A stretch of 8,388 nucleotides of DNA from an uncultured Porphyromonas sp. (lineage in GTDB: Bacteria > Bacteroidota > Bacteroidia > Bacteroidales > Porphyromonadaceae). Under the pieces are notes generated by a model that saw nothing but the letters and a program-made list of their open reading frames with translations, did no database searches and was not told the origin of the DNA. The DNA is taken from positions 1 through 8,388 of the forward strand of contig CAMCJO010000084.1 of NCBI GenBank assembly GCA_945875135.1, given 5' to 3'. A program made the position numbers and the translations under genes. This document shows positions 1 through 4,938 of the stretch, piece after piece. How positions within the stretch are numbered: position 1 is the first letter of the stretch; each line of letters opens with the position of its first letter.

Positions 1-26
1 GGACGCTCAGACCGAGCGTCTCTACA
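1..26. repeat. REP-like palindrome, copy A
   Basis: Stem GACGCTC (2-8) pairs with GAGCGTC (14-20) around the loop AGACC, followed by a CTACA tail. The reverse complement matches 2300-2325 at 25 of 26 positions, so the two copies lie in opposite orientation on either side of the major fimbrial gene. A diverged copy is at 2380-2405. It is a dispersed extragenic palindrome. The element may begin before the window edge. Confidence 0.75.
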
Positions 27-67
27 GGGCGACGTATCACTCCGATCTCTAACTTTTAGCCTCTAAT
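25..67. repeat. Composite repeat element, copy 1 (23-bp block plus CTCTAAY heptads)
   Basis: Bases 25-47 recur at 540-562 with one mismatch. In both places the block follows a palindrome ending in a CTAC tail and leads into a heptamer array. Here the heptads are CTCTAAC (47-53), TTTTAGC (54-60) and CTCTAAT (61-67). The combination of palindrome, block and heptads suggests one modular intergenic element rather than chance similarity. Confidence 0.6.
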
Positions 68-116
68 CCCCATTTACATATCTTTACAGGGAAATTCGTC
101 CGATTCCCTCCTTTCT

Positions 117-296
117 CGAATATCCACGTGGAAAATCTCAAATCTCCACGTGGGCGTCAAAAAATTCCTCCGAAGTTTCATTTCATTCCTCCGAAGTTTC
201 ATTTCATTCTTCCGAAGTTTTATTTCGCGCCCACGTGGAGGATTTTCCTTCCCCACGTGGGGATTTCGAAATATCCACGTGGAAATCGATTTTCCC
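117..296. repeat. CCACGTGG array with about 22-bp phasing
   Basis: The 8-bp palindrome CCACGTGG occurs five times, starting at 124, 146, 231, 253 and 275. Neighbouring starts are 22 bp apart. The one gap, from 146 to 231, is 85 bp, which equals 22 plus three 21-bp units, and three 21-bp tandem repeats sit exactly there. The sites therefore fall about two DNA helical turns apart. Bases 253-282 form a 30-bp near-palindrome centred on TTCGAA (26 of 30 positions symmetric). Bases 144-156 and 228-240 are a perfect 13-bp inverted repeat enclosing the 21-bp units. Function is unknown; a binding array for a dimeric protein and a structural repeat are both possible. It is not a CRISPR array, because the conserved part is far too short. 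Confidence 0.75.
165..227. repeat. Triple 21-bp tandem repeat
   Basis: Three adjacent 21-bp units occupy 165-185, 186-206 and 207-227. The first two are identical and the third differs at a few positions, mainly T for C changes and the last base. Each carries the core TCCGAAGTTT. Translated, the repeats give FLRSFIS-type peptides, which explains the false open frames here. Identical adjacent units suggest that copy number may vary between strains. Confidence 0.85.
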
Positions 297-447
297 CGAC
301 ACAGCGCCGTATCGATATGTAGTCAACCTTAAATTATTGTTGCGTTCCTCCCCACGTCGCCCTCCGACTCGGCACTCGCCGAGCGACCCTACGGAGATCG
401 AGGTTACAGCGTTTGATGCGTGGAATTGTCGTGCTGACGTAGCTTGT

Positions 448-527
448 GTAGGGGCGGACCTGCGTGTCCGCCCGCAGAATAGACTGCGCTCAAGTGAAGA
501 CGGGCGGACACATAGGTCCGCCCCTAC
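448..527. repeat. Inverted pair of GGGCGGAC/GTCCGCCC palindromes
   Basis: Two palindromes face each other. The first has the stem GGGCGGAC (452-459) with GTCCGCCC (466-473); the second has the same stem at 502-509 and 516-523. Bases 448-474 and 501-527 are inverted copies with 25 of 27 matches, and both differences lie in the 6-base loop. The 26 bp between them is unrelated. This type of repeat often yields spurious predicted peptides containing GADLRVRP or RTHRSAPT, as it does here. Confidence 0.75.
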
Positions 528-539
528 GGTGGGAGCTCC

Positions 540-619
540 CAGGGCGACGTATCATTCCGATCGCTCCGATGCACTCTGATAGCTCCGATCCCTCTAACCT
601 CTAATCTCTAATCTCTAGC
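540..619. repeat. Composite repeat element, copy 2 (23-bp block, CTCCGAT repeats, CTCTAAY heptads)
   Basis: Bases 540-562 repeat 25-47 with one mismatch. They are followed by imperfect GCTCCGAT repeats (about 563-590) and by four heptads of the CTCTAAY type at 592-619, the last degenerate. The block lies directly after the palindrome at 501-527, matching the order of copy 1 after the palindrome at 1-26. Confidence 0.6.
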
Positions 620-699
620 GTCTACCCTCCAAACTGTTAAATACTGAGATTGTCAAAAGATATACCGAAAATGTCAACTCGCTATAAGAATATGTGGCG

Positions 700-707
700 T
701 ACCTTTG
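700..707 (+). promoter_or_regulatory. Candidate Bacteroidota -7 element for the fimbrial operon
   Basis: TACCTTTG matches the Bacteroidota sigma-ABfr -7 consensus TAnnTTTG exactly. It lies 46 bp before the start codon, which would leave a leader of roughly 40 nt that is AT-rich and has no Shine-Dalgarno motif, as is normal in this phylum. I found no good TTG -33 element at the usual 19-21 bp upstream; the nearest obvious TTG is at 650-652, which is too far. The promoter might therefore be activator-dependent, or this match may be chance. Confidence 0.45.
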
Positions 708-753
708 CTCGTGAAGAATATTCACTTTAATAACTAATCAAACCAATTCAACT

Positions 754-2253
754 ATGAAGAAGTTTATGTATGCAGCGTTGGCTGTCGCAGCAGTTCTGCT
801 CTTCGCAAGCTGCAAGAACGACAAGAACCAACCAAAGAACGAGAAGGCTGATGCTTTCATCTCCTTTACTTTCAACCTCCCACAGGGTGGCACAAGAGCT
901 GGTGTAGCAGATAAGAACGCTGGCGATACCTACGTAGGTACCACTGACGAGCAGGCTATCAAGGGAGTCCGCGTCGTACTCTTCGACGAGACCTCTGGCA
1001 TCGTTAAGTATGCCCTCACTTACAACATCACAGGTACGGGTAGCGCTGCTCCCTCGGGTGACATAGCTGGTACCGCTACAACGGCTAACTTTACCACAAA
1101 GGCTAAGGCAGTCGTAAGCCAGGACTACCAGATGCTCGCCATCATCAACCCAACAGCTGAGGTTATCGCAGCTACTGCAGAGGGTAAGTACCTCAAGGAT
1201 GCCCAGGCTGCTATCACGTCTGATGCTACTAAGCTCTCAGCTAATGGCATTATGATGTCTAACGAGCAGGGTCTTGTCAAGGTCGCTGCTTCAGCTATGA
1301 AGGCTACCGAGGCTGAGGCTGAAGCTGCGGGTGCTCCTATCAAAGTAAACGTAGATCGTATCCTCGCTAAGGTATTCGTAGGTGGCAATCCTACATTTGA
1401 GAATGGTAAGCTGACCAACATCAAGTGGCAGCTCAACGTTACCAACAAGAAGACTTTCATCTATCGTCAGCTCGCTCAGGTTATGGAGTCTAAGGATAAC
1501 TTCGTCGCAGAGGCTGCTAAGGATGGTAGCACACGCTTCAACCGCTACGCTAAGGATCCTAACTTCCTAGCTGGTGAGTTCAACGCTGCAGACTTCACCT
1601 ACCTAGAGGGTAAGCCTGAGCTAAAGGGTACCTTTGGCTACGATGATGCTAATGGTCAGTACTGCCTCGAGAACACGATGGACGCTCCTATGCAGAAGCA
1701 CCAGGGTACGACCTCATTCGTTCTCAGTGGTACTTGGACTCCTGACGAGCATGATGGCATCACCTTCACAGAGGGTGAGACATGGTACAGCTATATGGGC
1801 TTCACCTTTACAAAGACTAAGATGCTTGAGTATAAGGGTATCATCGAGGACAATACTAACACCAAGACTGAGATTGACAAAACACCCGCAGGCTTTAAGG
1901 CTGCCCTCAAGGCTGCTCTTGCTAGTATGAATGTTGATACTCAGGGTGACGTTGCTACTTCTGGTACGTTTGAGAATATCAAGGCTTACAAGGATGGAGC
2001 TTGCTACTATCAGACGAACCTAATCCGTCACTTCAATGATACTCAGTCTGGCAAGGATATGGGTTACGGTCGTTACGGTGTAGTACGTAACAACATCTAC
2101 AAGATCAACATCTCAAAGATCTCTCAGCCAGGTGAGCCTGAGGTTGTCAACGAGAAGGATGACGACGATGATGACGACCCAACGAAGGTCTTCGTCTCAT
2201 TCGACATCACAATCAATCCTTGGATCGTTCGTACACAGGATATCTCTCTATAA
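754..2253 (+). CDS. mfa1: Mfa1-family major fimbrial subunit (type V pilin), lipoprotein precursor
   Basis: This is the structural subunit of a type V pilus, made as an outer-membrane lipoprotein precursor and polymerised by strand exchange. Residues 1-20 are a lipoprotein signal ending in the lipobox FASC (Cys20). After the strand AFISFTFNLPQ comes GGTR-AGV, which puts Arg48 where P. gingivalis Mfa1 is cut by arginine gingipain (LPQHNR-AGD). Family signatures follow: VRVVLFDE (72-79), YQMLAIINP (125-133), GIMMSNEQG (165-173), VDRILAKVFV (200-209) and RNNIYKINISKI near 445-456. Seven aspartates (469-475) form a linker before the last strand, VFVSFDITINPWIVRTQD. The 499 residues are somewhat fewer than P. 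gingivalis Mfa1. Codon use is strongly biased, as in abundant proteins; Arg48 is the only AGA among ten arginines. ATG at 754 is chosen because the signal peptide begins there. Family assignment is firm; orthology to mfa1 rather than a paralogue is less certain. Confidence 0.9.
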   Translation: MKKFMYAALAVAAVLLFASCKNDKNQPKNEKADAFISFTFNLPQGGTRAGVADKNAGDTYVGTTDEQAIKGVRVVLFDETSGIVKYALTYNITGTGSAAPSGDIAGTATTANFTTKAKAVVSQDYQMLAIINPTAEVIAATAEGKYLKDAQAAITSDATKLSANGIMMSNEQGLVKVAASAMKATEAEAEAAGAPIKVNVDRILAKVFVGGNPTFENGKLTNIKWQLNVTNKKTFIYRQLAQVMESKDNFVAEAAKDGSTRFNRYAKDPNFLAGEFNAADFTYLEGKPELKGTFGYDDANGQYCLENTMDAPMQKHQGTTSFVLSGTWTPDEHDGITFTEGETWYSYMGFTFTKTKMLEYKGIIEDNTNTKTEIDKTPAGFKAALKAALASMNVDTQGDVATSGTFENIKAYKDGACYYQTNLIRHFNDTQSGKDMGYGRYGVVRNNIYKINISKISQPGEPEVVNEKDDDDDDDPTKVFVSFDITINPWIVRTQDISL

Positions 2254-2299
2254 TTCCTAAGTACACTTCGCTTGTCGAACTGCGAGACGTGTAACCCGC

Positions 2300-2325
2300 T
2301 GTAGGGACGCTCGGTCTGAGCGTCC
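2300..2325. repeat. REP-like palindrome, copy B (inverted relative to copy A)
   Basis: Stem GGACGCTC (2305-2312) pairs perfectly with GAGCGTCC (2318-2325) around the loop GGTCT, preceded by TGTAG. It is the reverse complement of 1-26 with a single mismatch. Confidence 0.8.
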
Positions 2326-2379
2326 GTTGTCGAACGACTGGGACGTCGCAACCTAAACATCGTAACCCTTAACGGGGAC

Positions 2380-2405
2380 GGACGCACAGATCGTGCGTCC
2401 CTACA
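2380..2405. repeat. REP-like palindrome, copy C, with compensatory stem change
   Basis: Stem GGACGCAC (2380-2387) pairs with GTGCGTCC (2393-2400) around the loop AGATC, followed by CTACA. Compared with copy A the stem changes from CTC/GAG to CAC/GTG: both sides changed so that pairing is kept. A half copy, GTGCGTCCCTACA, follows at 2419-2431. Confidence 0.8.
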
Positions 2406-2483
2406 GGGAGTCGTCTCGGTGCGTCCCTACAAAGGATTACCCGTTTGAGCGGGTTACACGTAACGATCGCACCGACGGCATTA

Positions 2484-2516
2484 TCCTATGAGGGGTTGAA
2501 TGTTCCCCTCATAGGA
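2484..2516 (+). promoter_or_regulatory. Perfect 12-bp stem-loop before the anchor gene
   Basis: TCCTATGAGGGG (2484-2495) pairs without mismatch with CCCCTCATAGGA (2505-2516) around a 9-base loop. It ends 40 bp before the anchor start codon. No run of T follows (next bases AACTATTC), so it is not a standard intrinsic terminator. Its place between a gene needed in many copies and an anchor needed in few suggests partial termination, or a 3' stabiliser and processing site for the major-subunit message. Its sequence is unrelated to the REP-like palindromes nearby. Confidence 0.6.
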
Positions 2517-2556
2517 ACTATTCACATAAAGAGGGTTAAAGCCCCACATTGACACT

Positions 2557-3552
2557 ATGGTTTCACACACTCTATCTCGGTCGAGACTATTATATATAGG
2601 AGTCATGATCCTGCTGAGCTGGAGCTTCGTCTCTTGCGACAAGTGCATCTATGAGGATCTATCCACCTGCCCCCTCCGTGTGCAGCTGTGCTACGACTAC
2701 AACATGCAGTACGTAGATCGCTGGCATCGCGAGGCCGAGGATGTGCATCTCTACATCTTCGACGAGGCGGGGCACTTTGTCTCGGATATGATCGATGCGG
2801 CTGCACCCTACGAGGAGCAGCAGACCTTCGAGCTACGACTCGATCCAGGCAACTACACCATCATGGCACTCTGTGGCCACCGTATGGGTACTCTCTATGA
2901 GCAGAGCAAGCTACAGGTCGGCACCTCGACGATGCAGGATCTGCTCGTACAGATCTCGAGAGCTGAGGACAAGCGCATCGCCGCTGAGCTGCCACCGCTG
3001 CTCTATGGCATCTCCAAGGAGGTACAGGTGCTGGGCGATGGCAGTCGTCTTATCGTAGTCCCGATGGCTAAGTGGACCAACAAGATCCGCCTCGTCATGC
3101 AGGACATCTCTAAGGGTGGCAAGTCCAATATCAAGCTTGAGAACTATGACTTCCGCATCACCGCACCCAACGGTCGCTACAACGGCGCTGGCGAGGTGCT
3201 CACCGACGATGTCCTCACCTACACCCCGTACTATGCTGAGCAGGTCAAGGGAACGGGCGGTATCGCTGTGGAGCTCAACACGCTCCGCCTACTGACTAAC
3301 CAAGAGCAGCGACTCATCATCACGGAGCGTGCTACGGGCGAGGAACTCCTCAACGTGGACCTGCTGTCGCTACTGCTACAGACGAAGTTCCACGCAAACA
3401 ACAAGCTTTCCGATCAGGAGTTCCTCGATCGTGAGGATCGCTACGCTATCATCTTCGCCTTCGACGGTAAGCCAGTCACAAGAGAGACTTTTCTAGCGGT
3501 GAACGTATGGATCAATGGCTGGCTCATCCGTGAGCAAGACCATAATATATAA
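2557..3552 (+). CDS. mfa2: FimB/Mfa2-family fimbrial anchor lipoprotein
   Basis: It likely anchors the pilus to the outer membrane and limits its length, as FimB and Mfa2 do in P. gingivalis. The signal peptide ends in the lipobox SFVSC with Cys27. The family's N-terminal signature follows: CxYEDLSTCP (30-39), then YDYNMQYVDRW (46-56) and VHLYIFDEAGHF (63-74). The length of 331 residues is typical. The C-terminus reads VNVWINGWLIREQD, close to the end of the major subunit (INPWIVRTQD), so it can plausibly serve as donor strand for the first pilin above it. Anchors of this family normally keep their N-terminal strand uncut. ATG at 2557 gives a 26-residue signal; Met17 would leave a very short one, so the first ATG is preferred. 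No Shine-Dalgarno is visible. The gene follows the major subunit after a repeat-filled spacer and precedes the third subunit by 24 bp. Confidence 0.9.
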   Translation: MVSHTLSRSRLLYIGVMILLSWSFVSCDKCIYEDLSTCPLRVQLCYDYNMQYVDRWHREAEDVHLYIFDEAGHFVSDMIDAAAPYEEQQTFELRLDPGNYTIMALCGHRMGTLYEQSKLQVGTSTMQDLLVQISRAEDKRIAAELPPLLYGISKEVQVLGDGSRLIVVPMAKWTNKIRLVMQDISKGGKSNIKLENYDFRITAPNGRYNGAGEVLTDDVLTYTPYYAEQVKGTGGIAVELNTLRLLTNQEQRLIITERATGEELLNVDLLSLLLQTKFHANNKLSDQEFLDREDRYAIIFAFDGKPVTRETFLAVNVWINGWLIREQDHNI

Positions 3553-3576
3553 TGTATAGTATAGAGTAGCAAGGCC

Positions 3577-4890
3577 ATGATGAAGTGCAATCGATATAGC
3601 ATACAAGGAGGCTCCCGCACGATCCTTGCGTGGCTGCTCTCCACGATGCTCCTGCTGGCTGGTCTGACCAGCTGCGTCAAGGAGGATCCCTCCGCCTGTC
3701 CTCCAGAGCAGGGGGACTTCTACCTCTCGATGAGCTTGGCTCCGCAGTCTACCTTCCGTCAGGGAGAGGTGCCTCTACCTGAGCTCCAGAAGAAGCTCAA
3801 AAATGCGGAGGATATGATCAAGTCTGTGCGTGTCCTCATCTTCGACCACGCTACGGGCAAGTGTCTAGTCAACCAAGTTTTAGGAGGCTTTCGCCAACCA
3901 ACAGACAATAGTACCTCTTGGAGTCATCCCGTGATGATCCCCAAAGAAATACAGAGCTTTGACTTCTACTTCGTTGCCAATGAGGCGTCGAAGACTTACA
4001 ACCTGACGACAGCCCTGCAGGGTGTCTCGGAGCGTGGGCAACTCTACACCCTTCCCGAGCTGACGAAGATCCCCTGGCAGCCAGAGTTCCTCCCTAAGCT
4101 AGCGGAGGGTACTGCTGCGGATGACCTGATCCCGATGACCGCTATCTGTTCCAACGTATCTATTGATGCGATCAAGAAGATGCTGGGTCAAGGCACCGAG
4201 CGGGATCCGTACCGCTTCCTCGCCACACCGACGGAGCGTCACCCCGTACGTCTGACGCGCGTCCTAGCACGTATCGACATAACGATGCCCGACATGATTG
4301 CCAATAGCGTGCTGGGCGACCCCACATCAGATCAGATGCTCGTCCTAGACTATATCGATAACTTTGAGATGGCACTGTACAACGTGCCACGCTACTTCGC
4401 TCTCTTCGCCTCGCGTTACTACGACGAGAACCAGTGGACCACCTCGCTCTACAGTCCTATCAGCAATAACTACTATACCAATCCTCAGGACGGACAGGAC
4501 TGCTACTACATAGAGCGAGACAAGAACAAGGTGCAGCGCAATATGGCTAGCACGGCAAGCACCGGTCACGCTATCGGCGAGCTTAGGTGCTCCGACTACT
4601 ACACGACGATCTACGTCCCAGAGTTCATCCGTCCGACGAGTGCCGATGCGGGGCTAACGCCCGACCAACTAGCAGCGATGCAGCTCAGGCTCACCTTCCA
4701 AGTCAATGATTGGGATCCCAAGCACCGCACTGGCTATCAGGTTGGCAGGCACCCGATCAAAGACAAATTTGATGATCGTACCTCGGAAGAGAAAGGTCAG
4801 CTAGCAGCAAACAATAAGGACGTGAGCAAGTACTCCGTCATCCGCAACACTTGGTACCAGATCAAGATCACGCAGCAAGACTTTGAGTAG
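3577..4890 (+). CDS. Fimbrillin-like accessory lipoprotein, probable tip or minor subunit
   Basis: This is a 437-residue relative of the pilins. The long signal peptide ends in the lipobox GLTSC with Cys33; the start may be either of two adjacent ATGs (3577 or 3580). DFYLSMSLAPQSTFR places Arg61 in the same position, after the first strand, as Arg48 of the major subunit, which suggests the same protease trimming. VRVLIFDHATGK follows, as in other fimbrillins. The end, SVIRNTWYQIKITQQDFE, matches the major subunit's VVRNNIYKINISKI and then stops. The final W-x-[IV]-R-x-QD strand that the major subunit and anchor possess is absent. A subunit that can accept but not donate a strand fits the pilus tip, like the accessory proteins Mfa3/Mfa4 or FimC-E by position; I cannot assign it to one of these. 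Spacing of 24 bp after the anchor gene supports one operon. Confidence 0.8.
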   Translation: MMKCNRYSIQGGSRTILAWLLSTMLLLAGLTSCVKEDPSACPPEQGDFYLSMSLAPQSTFRQGEVPLPELQKKLKNAEDMIKSVRVLIFDHATGKCLVNQVLGGFRQPTDNSTSWSHPVMIPKEIQSFDFYFVANEASKTYNLTTALQGVSERGQLYTLPELTKIPWQPEFLPKLAEGTAADDLIPMTAICSNVSIDAIKKMLGQGTERDPYRFLATPTERHPVRLTRVLARIDITMPDMIANSVLGDPTSDQMLVLDYIDNFEMALYNVPRYFALFASRYYDENQWTTSLYSPISNNYYTNPQDGQDCYYIERDKNKVQRNMASTASTGHAIGELRCSDYYTTIYVPEFIRPTSADAGLTPDQLAAMQLRLTFQVNDWDPKHRTGYQVGRHPIKDKFDDRTSEEKGQLAANNKDVSKYSVIRNTWYQIKITQQDFE

Positions 4891-4938
4891 TCGTGCCTTG
4901 ATGCAGATACCCTTTATCCAACCTATGTCTCATACGCT

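Larger units (their letters stand above)
1..753. other. Repeat-rich intergenic region with no supported gene
   Basis: I see no credible coding sequence here. The short open frames overlap repeats and encode low-complexity or repeat-derived peptides. The region holds a palindrome at 1-26, a composite element at 25-67 and again at 540-619, a phased CCACGTGG array at about 117-296 with a 21-bp tandem repeat inside it, and an inverted pair of palindromes at 448-527. The stretch 300-445 contains only a small 6-bp stem with a 4-base loop at 368-383, followed by a CCCTAC similar to the tail of the palindromes, so it may be a decayed copy. The last 130 bases are AT-richer and hold the promoter candidate of the downstream fimbrial gene. 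Confidence 0.75.
2287..2461. repeat. 14-bp perfect inverted repeat enclosing the spacer palindromes
   Basis: ACGTGTAACCCGCT (2287-2300) is the exact reverse complement of AGCGGGTTACACGT (2448-2461). The two arms lie 147 bp apart and enclose three smaller palindromic pieces. The left arm directly abuts the palindrome at 2300-2325. In a transcript the arms could pair and present the inner hairpins as side branches. The whole may be one inserted element with 14-bp ends, but no target duplication was recognised. Confidence 0.65.
2254..2556. other. Spacer between major subunit and anchor genes, filled with inverted repeats
   Basis: This 303-bp gap has no gene. It holds two REP-like palindromes (2300-2325 and 2380-2405), a half copy (2419-2431), a 14-bp inverted repeat enclosing all of these (2287-2300 with 2448-2461), and a separate strong stem-loop at 2484-2516. 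No TAnnTTTG promoter element was found, so the anchor gene is probably reached by read-through from the major-subunit promoter. Confidence 0.7.

Noticed and set aside
117..296. CRISPR array
   Set aside because: The conserved core is only 8 bp and palindromic, spacers are 14 bp and partly alike, and the 21-bp units are directly adjacent without spacers.
74..332. Three short overlapping frames, two on + and one on -, with KLRRNEM- or FLRSFIS-type repeats
   Set aside because: The repetitive peptides come directly from the 21-bp tandem repeat; opposite-strand and shifted frames are open for the same reason.
235..579. Open frame of 114 codons upstream of the fimbrial genes
   Set aside because: It runs through the CCACGTGG array and both GGGCGGAC palindromes. 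The peptide contains GADLRVRP and RTHRSAPT, which are translations of this repeat type, and has no domain or signal.
1..2325. Invertible segment carrying the promoter and pilin gene, flanked by the 26-bp inverted copies at 1-26 and 2300-2325
   Set aside because: The repeats belong to a dispersed palindrome family with more copies nearby, each is itself palindromic, and no recombinase gene is in the window. Inversion cannot be excluded but is not supported.
2484..2516. Classical rho-independent terminator
   Set aside because: The stem is strong but no T-run follows, and the downstream genes have no visible promoter of their own, so full termination here would silence the anchor gene.
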